From the NCBI GenBank assembly GCA_017531485.1, contig JAFXKY010000004.1, positions 1-35,196 of the forward strand: a stretch of DNA of 35,196 nt, written 5' to 3'. Both the position numbers and the translations under genes were made by a program. The stretch comes from Eubacteriaceae bacterium. Its GTDB lineage: Bacteria > Bacillota > Clostridia > Eubacteriales > Anaerofustaceae. Positions within the stretch are counted from its first letter, which is position 1. Each line of letters begins with the position of its first letter. Shown here one piece after another: positions 7,257 to 14,540 of the stretch. The notes under the pieces were generated by a model. The model saw nothing but the letters and a program-made list of their open reading frames with translations. It was not told the DNA's origin and did not search any database.

Positions 7257-7490
7257 TAAAAAACAGCCGATAATATCGGCCATCCTGAATTATGAAATAG
7301 ACCCACAGATCCGGGCATTCACAATCATGACAGCACTCCGCATATGCGACAGTCGTACGGATATTTTCCGCACGCCCAGGGATACCTTTCGCCTCAGTTC
7401 CCTTCGGCACCTCGTCCTTTTGCTCTGCCGGACCCTGCGAAGGCCGTACGGCAGAGGTACTGATACTTTGGTGCGCCTCTATCGTAATCG
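7257..7490 (-). promoter_or_regulatory. Lysine riboswitch (L box) with terminator, leader of dapA-dapB
   Basis: Read on the minus strand, the leader contains the conserved lysine-aptamer blocks in order: AGAGGCGC (about 7475-7482), CAGTA, GAGGTGCCGAAGGGA, TCCCTGGG, then ACTGTC and GGAGTGCTGTCA (ending at 7328). These are hallmarks of the five-helix L-box junction. A terminator hairpin follows (GCCGAT/ATCGGC, 7266-7280) with a run of seven T on the minus strand (7257-7263). By the known mechanism, lysine binding favours this terminator and stops transcription before dapA. The aptamer spans roughly 7325-7490; the ends are approximate. An antisense open frame across it is not a gene. Confidence 0.95.
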
Positions 7491-7505
7491 TTTTTATTTC
7501 TGACA

Positions 7506-7534
7506 ATGATAGCACACATCAATCAATATGTCAA
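7506..7534 (-). promoter_or_regulatory. Promoter of the dapA-dapB leader
   Basis: On the minus strand, TTGACA (7529-7534) and TATCAT (7506-7511) are separated by 17 bases. The RNA start would lie about 15 bases before the L-box aptamer. Confidence 0.85.
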
Positions 7535-7575
7535 CACTGTACAGAAAAAAAAGTTGATTTTAAAATTTCAAACTA

Positions 7576-7604
7576 TTGAAAAGCATTTATAATTATGTTA
7601 TCAT
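7576..7604 (+). promoter_or_regulatory. Promoter of ddh
   Basis: TTGAAA (7576-7581) and TATCAT (7599-7604) are separated by 17 bases, giving a leader of about 25 bases before the ddh start. It is divergent from the dapA promoter and does not include the lysine riboswitch. Confidence 0.75.
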
Positions 7605-7635
7605 ACAAAAAAATTATTCTCAAGGAGTTGTTATT

Positions 7636-8613
7636 ATGATAAGAATCGGAATTGTAGGATACGGCAATCTCGGACGCGGAGTGGAAGCCGCTGTGACGAA
7701 GGCAGAAGATATGACCCTTGTCGGAGTTTTCACCCGAAGAGATCCCGCTTCACTCATCACGCGCACCAAAGTGCCTGTATATCATATTGAAGACACCGCA
7801 AAAATGACCGGTGAGATCGACGTCATGATCCTCTGCGGAGGAAGCGCAAACGATCTTCCCACACAGAGCGTTGAGATGGCAAAAAATTTCAACATCATCG
7901 ACAGCTTCGACACCCACGCAAACATTCCCGCACATTTCGCGGCAGTTGATGAAGCGAGCCGCAAAAACGGCCACATCAGCATCATCTCCGTAGGATGGGA
8001 TCCGGGTCTTTTCTCCCTTAACCGTCTTTACGGGCAGGCGATCCTGCCTCAGGGAGATGATTATACCTTCTGGGGCAAAGGCGTTAGTCAGGGACATTCC
8101 GACGCGATCCGCCGCATTGAGGGAGTTCTTGATGCCCGTCAGTACACAATTCCCGTTGACGAAGCTCTTCAGAAAGTCCGCAGCGGAGAAAATCCCACCC
8201 TTACCACCCGTCAGAAACACACACGCGAATGTTTCGTCGTCGCAAAGGAAGGCGCTGATACCGGACTTATCGAAAAGACGATAAAGGAAATGCCCAACTA
8301 TTTTGCGGATTATGACACCACAGTGCATTTCATTTCAAAGGAAGAACTTGACCGGGATCACAGCGGCATCCCGCATGGCGGAACAGTATTCCGCACAGGC
8401 ACGACGGGCTTTGACGGAAACAAGCACGTCATAGAATACAAGCTGACCCTTGAATCAAATCCCGAATTCACCTCCAGCGTTCTTACGGCATACGCACGTG
8501 CCGCATACAGAATGGCAAAGGAAGGTTCTGTCGGATGCAAAACCGTTTTCGACATCCCGCCGGCATATCTCCATCCGGAAAATGGTGAATGGCTCAGGAA
8601 AAATCTGTTATAA
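7636..8613 (+). CDS. ddh: meso-Diaminopimelate D-dehydrogenase
   Basis: Ddh converts tetrahydrodipicolinate, ammonia and NADPH in one step to meso-diaminopimelate, bypassing the succinylase or acetylase routes. The 325 residues begin with the NADP site IGIVGYGNLGRG (about residues 4-15). FTRRDP, LCGGSANDLPTQ, DSFDTHA and SVGWDPGLFSLNR are family blocks lining the cofactor and substrate sites. AAGGAG lies 8 bases before the ATG at 7636; an upstream in-frame ATG at 7576 lies inside the promoter. The gene is transcribed divergently from dapA-dapB, so the three enzymes together make diaminopimelate for the wall and for lysine. Confidence 0.96.
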   Translation: MIRIGIVGYGNLGRGVEAAVTKAEDMTLVGVFTRRDPASLITRTKVPVYHIEDTAKMTGEIDVMILCGGSANDLPTQSVEMAKNFNIIDSFDTHANIPAHFAAVDEASRKNGHISIISVGWDPGLFSLNRLYGQAILPQGDDYTFWGKGVSQGHSDAIRRIEGVLDARQYTIPVDEALQKVRSGENPTLTTRQKHTRECFVVAKEGADTGLIEKTIKEMPNYFADYDTTVHFISKEELDRDHSGIPHGGTVFRTGTTGFDGNKHVIEYKLTLESNPEFTSSVLTAYARAAYRMAKEGSVGCKTVFDIPPAYLHPENGEWLRKNLL

Positions 8614-8614
8614 A

Positions 8615-8656
8615 AATAAAAAAGCGGCAGACACTAAGGTGTATGCCGCTGTTTTA
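8615..8656. terminator. Bidirectional terminator between ddh and the IspD-type gene
   Basis: AGCGGCA (8623-8629) pairs with TGCCGCT (8644-8650), with an inner CAC/GTG pairing. TTTT follows on the plus strand, and a longer T-rich tract follows on the minus strand. It ends both convergent units. Confidence 0.8.
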
Positions 8657-8668
8657 TCCGGAAATATA

Positions 8669-9385
8669 TTATTCGTCTGATCTCGTCTTCATAAAAACCT
8701 CCGCAACCGCAAGGTCGGAAGCGGTGGTTATTTTTATGTTTGTGGGGTCCCCGATAGCCATATGGACGTATTCGCCTTTATATGTAAATATTCCGCAGGC
8801 ATCGGTGAGGCCGGTTCTCTCCTCGTCCGTAAGGGAATAATACAGCCTTTTTAATTTCATCATATTGAAAGACTGCGGAGTCTGTTCATTATAAAGATAT
8901 TTTCTCACGGGCATGGAATCTATCTTCTTTCCGTCATGGGACACGACGACAGTATCCGTCGAAGGAACCACCGTGGCGCAGGCGCCATACTTCACAGCGT
9001 TCTCTATTCCTTCTTCGATCATGCGAAGGCTGACAAACGGGCGTACGGCGTCGTGGGTGATGATGATATGCTCTTCATTTTCTCCGAATCGGGCAGAGAT
9101 GTCTTCGATGACGTTGAAAAGAGATGAATTTCTGTCTGTGCCGCCGGGGATGATGATTATATCATCTTTATGTTCATATGCGTATTTTTCAACGAGCTCC
9201 GAAGCGTGATCCGTCCAGTCCGGGTGGATGCCGAGATATATCTTGTCAAATTTTTCACATGAGAGAAATGTGTCGAGAGAGTGGATTATTATTGGTCTGT
9301 CGCAGAGGGTCATGAACTGCTTGGGGAAATTTCCCATGTTCATCCTGCTTCCCGTGCCGCCTGCGAGAATTATTCCGAAGATCAT
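8669..9385 (-). CDS. IspD/TarI-type CTP-dependent sugar-phosphate cytidylyltransferase
   Basis: The 238-residue protein has the nucleotidyl-transferase N-terminus LAGGTGSRMN with the downstream PKQF, the THDAVRPF block, and the C-terminal DPTNIKITTASDL. Both IspD (methylerythritol 4-phosphate cytidylyltransferase, isoprenoid pathway) and TarI (ribitol 5-phosphate cytidylyltransferase, teichoic acid) share this fold. NFPKQF, PVRKYLYNEQTPQSF and the block around THDAVRPF look closer to TarI, but many clostridial IspD proteins look the same. ispG in this window shows that the MEP pathway is used; no tar genes are nearby. It has its own promoter inside the end of the SpoIVFB-like gene. Confidence 0.85.
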   Translation of the reverse strand: MIFGIILAGGTGSRMNMGNFPKQFMTLCDRPIIIHSLDTFLSCEKFDKIYLGIHPDWTDHASELVEKYAYEHKDDIIIIPGGTDRNSSLFNVIEDISARFGENEEHIIITHDAVRPFVSLRMIEEGIENAVKYGACATVVPSTDTVVVSHDGKKIDSMPVRKYLYNEQTPQSFNMMKLKRLYYSLTDEERTGLTDACGIFTYKGEYVHMAIGDPTNIKITTASDLAVAEVFMKTRSDE

Positions 9386-9406
9386 ACTTTTTTCCTTTTT
9401 TCATAG

Positions 9407-9435
9407 ATTATACTAAACCGCCTTCACCCCGTCAA
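9407..9435 (-). promoter_or_regulatory. Promoter of the IspD/TarI-type gene
   Basis: On the minus strand, TTGACG (9430-9435) and TATAAT (9407-9412) are separated by 17 bases. The -35 box lies within the last codons of the upstream SpoIVFB-like gene. The leader is only about 15 bases. Confidence 0.7.
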
Positions 9436-10074
9436 CCCTTCCGCAGAGATAGTTCCGAGAATGTCCTTTACGTAAGCCATGCGGCACATTCGCATCTCCC
9501 GTTCGGAATTGTAAATAAGAAATATTCCCATAACGGGAAGGATGATGTTGTCAGTATAAAACAGATAAAGAATTATTCCCCACACGAACATCCCCGCCCC
9601 GATCAGCGTTCCGAGCATTGACACGATCCTGACGGAACGGATCTTTCCGAAAAAGTATTCAAGTGCGCACTGAAGTATCCTCCCTCCGTCGAGGGGAAAT
9701 GCGGGGATGAGGTTTATGACGGCGAGGATAATGTTATATGCGATGAACAGCGACATATCCTTTCCCGTATGATATGCCGCAACGAGCCACAGACTCGCCA
9801 TGAAGATATTTCCCGCGATGCCGCCGGAAAAGACCAGAAGGCGGTCTGTTATGGTGGTGGTTTGTGTAAACTGAAGCTTTATTCCGAACAACCCCACCCC
9901 CGAAAGCTTCACGGGCATCCCGAGGAATCTTCCGCAGATGAGGTGAAATATCTCATGGACGAACATTGCGGAAAAGAAGACCGTGAATTCATAAAAACCG
10001 TCGGCGCACAAAACAGCGTATGCCGGAAGGAGAACCGCGGCGATGGAAAGGATCCTGAAAAGAAAACTTTTCAC
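9424..10074 (-). CDS. Site-2 protease family protein, SpoIVFB-like
   Basis: This 216-residue membrane metalloprotease of family M50 has HEIFH (H40, E41, H44) in a transmembrane helix, and the second zinc-ligand motif NLIPAFPLDGGR near residue 118. Five to six hydrophobic segments are visible. SpoIVFB in sporulating Bacillota cleaves pro-sigma-K; shorter paralogues in non-sporulators have unknown substrates. No CBS domain is present after the protease part, unlike many SpoIVFB proteins. The GTG start overlaps the stop of the SpoIVFA-like gene (GTGA, 10071-10074), so the two are coupled, as in spoIVFA-spoIVFB. Confidence 0.85.
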   Translation of the reverse strand: MKSFLFRILSIAAVLLPAYAVLCADGFYEFTVFFSAMFVHEIFHLICGRFLGMPVKLSGVGLFGIKLQFTQTTTITDRLLVFSGGIAGNIFMASLWLVAAYHTGKDMSLFIAYNIILAVINLIPAFPLDGGRILQCALEYFFGKIRSVRIVSMLGTLIGAGMFVWGIILYLFYTDNIILPVMGIFLIYNSEREMRMCRMAYVKDILGTISAEGLTG

Positions 10075-10775
10075 CCTTCCGCCTGCTCCTTCATATATTC
10101 AAGCGGATCAACGGGAGAATTATCCACCCACATCTCAAAGATAAGCTTCGGGTCGTCCTCTTTCAACAGCCCGATGATATTTTCCTGCGCGATGAGGTCG
10201 TCTTTTTTTACGTACGCAGTATTAAGGTTGTCATAGGCGAGGCTGACGTCGTTGTTATATCTGATTATTACCCTCTTCGTCCCGTCCGCATTGTCGCTGA
10301 CGGATGTGACCCGTCCGGAAAGGGCGCTGTAAACATATGACGAAGGGCTTCCCGTAAGCGTCACGGACACGGGGGAAACTTCCGTCATGAAGACGGGGTG
10401 GATGCTGTTGGTAAATTCTTCCGTAACTTCCGCATCCTTTACGGGCATACTGAGTGAGATCCCTGAATTATTTCCCGAGAAATAATTCTCTGCGTCCTCG
10501 AAAAATTCCGCCATGACCTGAGTTGTCTTCTGCATATCGAACTGGGAATTTATGAGTGAGTCAAGCTTCGAAAGAAAGCTTTCCCCTCCCTGCATCCCCG
10601 AAGTTTTGAGAAACATCACTCCCACAAGCAGCATCACGCAAAACCCCGTCCTGAAAGACGGACTTTCCCGCTGCGTTTTGGAGTTATTGACATTATCAAC
10701 ATTTCTTCTTTCATAATACCTTCCGCCTGACTGTTCGCGGAGTTTGAGTCTGAATTTTTTTGGATAACCGTTCAT
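10071..10775 (-). CDS. Degenerate M23/LytM-domain membrane protein, SpoIVFA-like
   Basis: The protein has 234 residues: a basic cytoplasmic start, one membrane helix near residues 44-58 (FCVMLLVGVMFLKT) and an extracytoplasmic part. Its C-terminal 90 residues follow the M23 peptidase fold (SALSGRVTSVSDNADGTKRV, AYVKKDDLIAQENIIG, LIFEMWVDNSPVDPLEYM). The zinc ligands of active M23 enzymes (HxxxD and HxH) are absent: IFEMW stands where HxH is expected. This is the usual state in SpoIVFA, which holds and inhibits SpoIVFB. Position directly before and overlapping the M50 gene supports this. GGGAGG lies close before the ATG. Confidence 0.75.
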   Translation of the reverse strand: MNGYPKKFRLKLREQSGGRYYERRNVDNVNNSKTQRESPSFRTGFCVMLLVGVMFLKTSGMQGGESFLSKLDSLINSQFDMQKTTQVMAEFFEDAENYFSGNNSGISLSMPVKDAEVTEEFTNSIHPVFMTEVSPVSVTLTGSPSSYVYSALSGRVTSVSDNADGTKRVIIRYNNDVSLAYDNLNTAYVKKDDLIAQENIIGLLKEDDPKLIFEMWVDNSPVDPLEYMKEQAEG

Positions 10776-10800
10776 TTTTCCCTCCCATGAGATTATATGA

Positions 10801-10835
10801 CGGGAAAAACAAAAAATACGGGGAAACCCCGTATT
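10801..10835 (-). terminator. Intrinsic terminator of the DUF4430 gene
   Basis: AATACGGGG (10815-10823) and CCCCGTATT (10827-10835) form a perfect stem with an AAA loop. On the minus strand T-rich sequence follows. It separates the DUF4430 gene from the SpoIVFA-like gene. Confidence 0.85.
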
Positions 10836-10857
10836 AAGATCTGATATATCTGTTCAT

Positions 10858-12006
10858 TCAGTTCACATTTCCGCCGATGTCTTCCCCGAGGCGGCAGGTA
10901 TATGCCCAGACGATGTTCTCGCCGCCGGAGAGCTTATAATTCGATGCTCCGTAATTCGGGAACCACCCTTCCGTTTTATACATCCATCCCGATTCGGCAC
11001 CGCAGTCGAATTCATAAAGGTGGTTGATGCCTTCAACATAATGGGAGTTATAAATGGGAGTGAAGGAATATTCAAGCTGAATGTCCATTGTTTCACAGAC
11101 CCTTTTGAGTACGTCAAACGCCGTTTCCCCTTCGAAGAAATAAACCTCAGTATTTTCAAGGATCATTCCGTCTTCGGGGACATATCCCGTCTTTGCCGGC
11201 GAAAGCTTGTCCATATTTCCGAGGATGCTCTCGCAGGTTATGGTGACGGTGCAGTATTTCTTCTCTCTTCCGTCGTCTGCGCCGGAGAGAGTGTTCACAT
11301 TTCCGGAAGACGCAAGTTTTTCTTCGGCGCGCTTTCTGAGGACGGAAGCAAGTTCGTCCTGAGTAAAGCAGAGGTCTTCTTCCGAAGATCTTATTGCGTT
11401 TTCAATAAAGAACTTCTCAAGGCTGTCGGCAGTGAGGCTGCCGCTTTCGGAGATGTTGCCGTCTTCCGTTGTGATGAGGTCGGTTTTTGTTCCTGCGGGG
11501 ATGATGTTTCCGTCAAGGACGGCTTTTCCGGAATAGACCATGCAGCTTACGGTTCCGTAATTCACGCTCTGGGAAAAGACAGCGTCTTCAAGAGAACATT
11601 CATATCCGGAAGATACGATCCCAAGGGGCATATCTTTATCGGACTTTACGATAAACACCTTTCCCGAAGAAACGGAAAGGATGATCTTTTCATCAAGGGA
11701 GATGACTTCAAGGGAGGTGTTTTCATCAACGACGATGGTTGAATCTTCCCCGAAAGAAAGGGTCATTTCCGAAGACGGGGACGTCGTCAGCCTGTCGCCG
11801 TTTCTGAGAGAAGAGCCGCTTTTTATAAAATACGCCACTCCCCCTCTTTCCGTTTCACACATACCCCTTATATTTTCAACCGCAAGGACGGAAGATTGGT
11901 CGGGAGATTTGATGTTTCTTACGATAAAGACTCCGGAGATGAGAAATGCGAGGATGGAGATGATCATCACCGCGTTGAAGATAAAATTTCTGGTTTTCTT
12001 TTTCAT
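10858..12006 (-). CDS. FecR-like and transcobalamin-C-like (DUF4430) membrane-anchored protein
   Basis: The protein has 382 residues. A basic start and one membrane helix (about residues 10-29) are followed by a FecR-like beta region (ENIRGMCETERGGVAYFIKSG; SGKVFIV), as in extracytoplasmic FecR domains. The C-terminal 90 residues (GETAFDVLKRVCETMDIQ to NIVWAYTCRLGEDIG, with YKTEGWFPNYGASNY) have the pattern of DUF4430, the fold of the transcobalamin C-terminal domain. This combination suggests a surface ligand-binding protein, possibly for a corrinoid; that part is inference. The start at 12006 (MKKKTRNF) is preferred to 12060, which lies in the upstream terminator. Expression should depend on the leader RNA at 12040-12205. 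Confidence 0.75.
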   Translation of the reverse strand: MKKKTRNFIFNAVMIISILAFLISGVFIVRNIKSPDQSSVLAVENIRGMCETERGGVAYFIKSGSSLRNGDRLTTSPSSEMTLSFGEDSTIVVDENTSLEVISLDEKIILSVSSGKVFIVKSDKDMPLGIVSSGYECSLEDAVFSQSVNYGTVSCMVYSGKAVLDGNIIPAGTKTDLITTEDGNISESGSLTADSLEKFFIENAIRSSEEDLCFTQDELASVLRKRAEEKLASSGNVNTLSGADDGREKKYCTVTITCESILGNMDKLSPAKTGYVPEDGMILENTEVYFFEGETAFDVLKRVCETMDIQLEYSFTPIYNSHYVEGINHLYEFDCGAESGWMYKTEGWFPNYGASNYKLSGGENIVWAYTCRLGEDIGGNVN

Positions 12007-12039
12007 TTTTCCTTCTTTCCGAAAACCGGGACATTCAGC

Positions 12040-12205
12040 GAAAAAAATCGCCGGAATCACTCCGGCGATATAAACTGCATCAATACGCTATCACTGAAAC
12101 GATTTTCTTTGCCGCCGCATTCCCGAAGGTCCGACTTTACGATAGCAGTGATGCTGTTCTCCGAGAGATTCCGCGGGATGCGCCTTTGTGCGGCTGTATT
12201 TAGTT
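12040..12205 (-). promoter_or_regulatory. Structured 5' leader with terminator, cobalamin-riboswitch-like
   Basis: Between the promoter and the DUF4430 gene lies about 165 bases of structured RNA ending in a strong terminator (ATCGCCGGA 12047-12055 / TCCGGCGAT 12061-12069, T run on the minus strand). The 5' part is closed by GCCGCA (12189-12194) and TGCGGC (12114-12119). It contains GGAATC, ATCGTAA and CGGGAATGC blocks that resemble conserved cobalamin-aptamer segments. The stretch 12141-12154 can pair with 12077-12096, which would be a natural switch between states. The alignment was made by eye and key cobalamin elements are divergent, so the ligand is not certain. The structured, terminator-controlled nature is much safer. 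Confidence 0.55.
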
Positions 12206-12212
12206 TTTAAGT

Positions 12213-12241
12213 ATTATACAATAAATAATAATTTATTGCAA
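12213..12241 (-). promoter_or_regulatory. Promoter of the DUF4430 leader with a palindrome in its spacer
   Basis: On the minus strand, TTGCAA (12236-12241) and TATAAT (12213-12218) are separated by 17 bases. A perfect inverted repeat, CAATAAAT/ATTTATTG with a 4-base centre (12219-12238), fills the spacer and may be an operator. It lies 9 bases after the stop of the UroD-type gene. Confidence 0.75.
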
Positions 12242-12249
12242 TATCTTTT

Positions 12250-13290
12250 TTATTTATAGAAGTCGAGGCAGAGGTCGATTGATTCTTCAGCAACCCACTG
12301 GTTTACGATGGGAGCGAGTTCGTTTCCGGGCAGAGCCATTACGCCGCCTGTGAAGCAATATCCGCCGCCGGGAGCGAGGGTGTTGATGACGTCTCTTACA
12401 GACTGACGGATCATTTCTTCGTCCTGCATGAGTTTTTCTTTTGTGAACGGAAGCTGATATTCCCATCCGCCTGAGATAGCGAGCTTGTTGCCGAATTTAG
12501 CTTTTACTGCTTTGAGGTCGTTTGATACCTGAGCCGGGTTCCACATTGTGATTCCCATTTCAACGTAATCACCGAGGTAATCTTCGCATCTTCCGCAGTT
12601 GTGCATTGAAGCGTATCTTCCCATGTCAAGACCTACTGCAGCGTGTTTAGCGTGAGCCGGTTTGATCATTTCGCGGTACATTTCAACTGAAACGAACGGG
12701 TCTGTTGCTGTTGCCATATCGTCGCCGAGGTCGATGATGTCAGCGTTGTAAGCTTCCATACATTTCTTTGCGAACGGTACGTAGAAGTCGTTCATGTACA
12801 TTACGAGTTCCAAAACTGCTTCCGGTTCTTCGAACATAGCGAGGAGACCTTCTGTGAAGCCCATGAATGCCATTACGTTCTGGAAGTAACCGTTGTGTGT
12901 AGCGATTGCGAGTGCTGACTGGTTCGGATCGAAGAACGGCATAGCTTCCAGGTCACGTTTTGCCATGAGTTCGAAGTCTACGTCTGAATAATCGGGAGCT
13001 TTTACGTATTCATGCCATTTTGTTACGTCGTCAAACATGAATTTGCCCGGTTTCGGAAGAGCGCCGAAGTTTGTTTCATAGTTTGCTTCATATTCGATTC
13101 CCCAGATGTCGAAGCCGCCTTCTTTTGTTCTGTCTTTGTTGAGCCAGCTCGGGAAGATGAGCATTGAGTTGGGAGCCATTGTGTTTCTCGGGTGCTGAGC
13201 ACGGCTTGAGAACGGAACCCATTCCGGACATTCACCTTTTGCAAGGCGGAGATAGTTTTCTTTCGGTGTAAGTTTGAAGTTGTTCGTCAT
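12250..13290 (-). CDS. Uroporphyrinogen decarboxylase-family protein, probable corrinoid-type methyltransferase
   Basis: The 346-residue protein has the UroD (TIM-barrel) fold with the typical C-terminal GGGYCFTGGV block. HNCGRCEDYL carries a His-x-Cys arrangement as in the zinc site of MtaA/MtbA-type methyltransferases rather than in heme-pathway HemE. Such enzymes move methyl groups from a corrinoid protein to a thiol or other acceptor; substrates in gut clostridia are mostly unknown. No corrinoid protein or MtxB gene is adjacent, but the next gene downstream is the transcobalamin-like protein. AAGGAG lies 7 bases before the ATG. Codon choice (GTT, GCT, TCT) resembles the hydrogenase operon, suggesting high expression. 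Confidence 0.85.
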   Translation of the reverse strand: MTNNFKLTPKENYLRLAKGECPEWVPFSSRAQHPRNTMAPNSMLIFPSWLNKDRTKEGGFDIWGIEYEANYETNFGALPKPGKFMFDDVTKWHEYVKAPDYSDVDFELMAKRDLEAMPFFDPNQSALAIATHNGYFQNVMAFMGFTEGLLAMFEEPEAVLELVMYMNDFYVPFAKKCMEAYNADIIDLGDDMATATDPFVSVEMYREMIKPAHAKHAAVGLDMGRYASMHNCGRCEDYLGDYVEMGITMWNPAQVSNDLKAVKAKFGNKLAISGGWEYQLPFTKEKLMQDEEMIRQSVRDVINTLAPGGGYCFTGGVMALPGNELAPIVNQWVAEESIDLCLDFYK

Positions 13291-13370
13291 TGACTTTCTC
13301 CTTTTAAAGTATTAAATTATGTGTTCTGTACAAAGCGTATGAAAAACATTATTCACTCATATGCCGTTTT

Positions 13371-13385
13371 GGTACACTTAGTACA
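13371..13385. repeat. Small inverted repeat downstream of the UroD-gene promoter
   Basis: GTACACTTAGTAC (13372-13384) reads as GTAC half-sites around a 5-base centre, in the leader of the UroD-type gene, about 20 bases after its -10 box. It could be an operator, but the half-sites are short. Confidence 0.3.
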
Positions 13386-13405
13386 AAATCGAATAATTTA
13401 GTTTA

Positions 13406-13434
13406 ATTATAACATTTCTCCGTACGAAAGTCAA
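13406..13434 (-). promoter_or_regulatory. Strong promoter of the UroD-family gene
   Basis: On the minus strand, TTGACT (13429-13434) and TATAAT (13406-13411) are separated by 17 bases. The leader to the ATG at 13290 is about 110 bases. Confidence 0.8.
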
Positions 13435-13468
13435 TAAAAACGCTGATTTCATGCACTTTCCCGAAACC

Positions 13469-13843
13469 TCAGAAGATGTTGGAAAGAGAGAGTTTTTCAC
13501 GCTCAAAGAGGTTGGAGATATAAAACCTCAGGCTTCCGAGATATACCCTGCCGTAGTATATATCCCCGTTTTTCACCGCGCCGCGGAGGCTGTCGAGAGT
13601 CACCGTCACGTTATCCGTTTCCGAGTGGTTTATGACTATCTGCCATACGGGAATATTTTTCTCCGTACGTTCCGAGATCTTTAAAAATATCTCTTCGGAC
13701 AAGACCCCTTCGTTCATCATTCTTTCCATATCGTCAATGAGTTCACATATCTCATTGGTCGATGAAGAGATATACATATAAAAATATACATTCACCGCAA
13801 GGACAAAGACAAGCATCGCAAGGGAGATCCTGAGTCCTTTCAT
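13469..13843 (-). CDS. DUF4363-family membrane-anchored protein
   Basis: The 124-residue protein has one N-terminal membrane helix (about residues 4-27) and a short extracytoplasmic domain rich in Glu (ICELIDDMERMMNEG; WQIVINHSETDNV). The helix, the ELxxxLxxxE-like segment and the pairing with DUF421 fit DUF4363. Its ATG overlaps the stop of the DUF421 gene by four bases (ATGA, 13840-13843), so the two proteins are made together and may act as a unit. Function unknown. Confidence 0.75.
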   Translation of the reverse strand: MKGLRISLAMLVFVLAVNVYFYMYISSSTNEICELIDDMERMMNEGVLSEEIFLKISERTEKNIPVWQIVINHSETDNVTVTLDSLRGAVKNGDIYYGRVYLGSLRFYISNLFEREKLSLSNIF

Positions 13844-14469
13844 TTTTTCTCCTTTCCGAGGAAGTGATACTTCCCGTCGAAATAAAATCCCCAGAACACA
13901 TCCCCCACATCCGCCTTGCCGTCTGTGTGCATGGCGGAGATCATATCTTTTTCCCGTATTCCCGCGCGGGCGAGGTTGCTTCTTATGACTTTTCCGTTTT
14001 CGATGAGGGTGATGATGATGCCGGAATCTTTTTTCTCCGTCACAGTCGGTTTGCCGTTTGTTTCGATGATGAGTTTGTCAAGGTCGTTTATGTCTTTTAA
14101 GTTACAGGTTCTTAGCATCTCCGTCACGTCGTCGACAGTGATGAGCATTTTGGACATATATGAAGTATTGAGACTGCCGTTGTCCGCGAGTATGACCGCT
14201 TCCCCGCATATGAGCCGCCTTATGCGGCGGGAATGCATACATAAAAACGACACCATAAGCTGCAGGAACAGAAGCACCGCCACGGGGATTATCCCGCTCA
14301 TGAGAGGCACATTCACATCCGACAACGGCTGGCTGACCAGTTCCGCGATCATCATATTAACAATAAGGTCAAAGGGCTGCAGCTGCCCGATCTCACGCTT
14401 TCCCATGAGGCGGATGGTGAGAAGAGTGAGGAAATACAGAATAATTACTCTGAAAAATAACACCAACAT
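13840..14469 (-). CDS. DUF421-family membrane protein (YetF-like)
   Basis: The protein has 209 residues. Three hydrophobic segments in the first 85 residues include the family signature TIRLMGKREIGQLQPFDLIVNMM, and a soluble domain follows (ICGEAVILADNG, TVDDVTEMLRTCNLKDINDLDKLIIETNGK). This matches DUF421 (YetF/YdfS). Some DUF421 proteins are found in the spore inner membrane of Bacillus and affect germination, but the family also occurs in non-sporulating bacteria. It is the first gene of a two-gene unit with DUF4363. AAAGGTG precedes the ATG. Confidence 0.88.
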   Translation of the reverse strand: MLVLFFRVIILYFLTLLTIRLMGKREIGQLQPFDLIVNMMIAELVSQPLSDVNVPLMSGIIPVAVLLFLQLMVSFLCMHSRRIRRLICGEAVILADNGSLNTSYMSKMLITVDDVTEMLRTCNLKDINDLDKLIIETNGKPTVTEKKDSGIIITLIENGKVIRSNLARAGIREKDMISAMHTDGKADVGDVFWGFYFDGKYHFLGKEKK

Positions 14470-14540
14470 TCGTTTACACCTTTATTTTTGGCAGAATTTG
14501 GAGTATTATATAATAATAAAGTATAATAAGGACAAAAACT

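Noticed and set aside
7222-7515. 97-codon minus-strand frame before dapA
   Set aside because: It covers the lysine riboswitch; the conserved bases are explained by the RNA structure.
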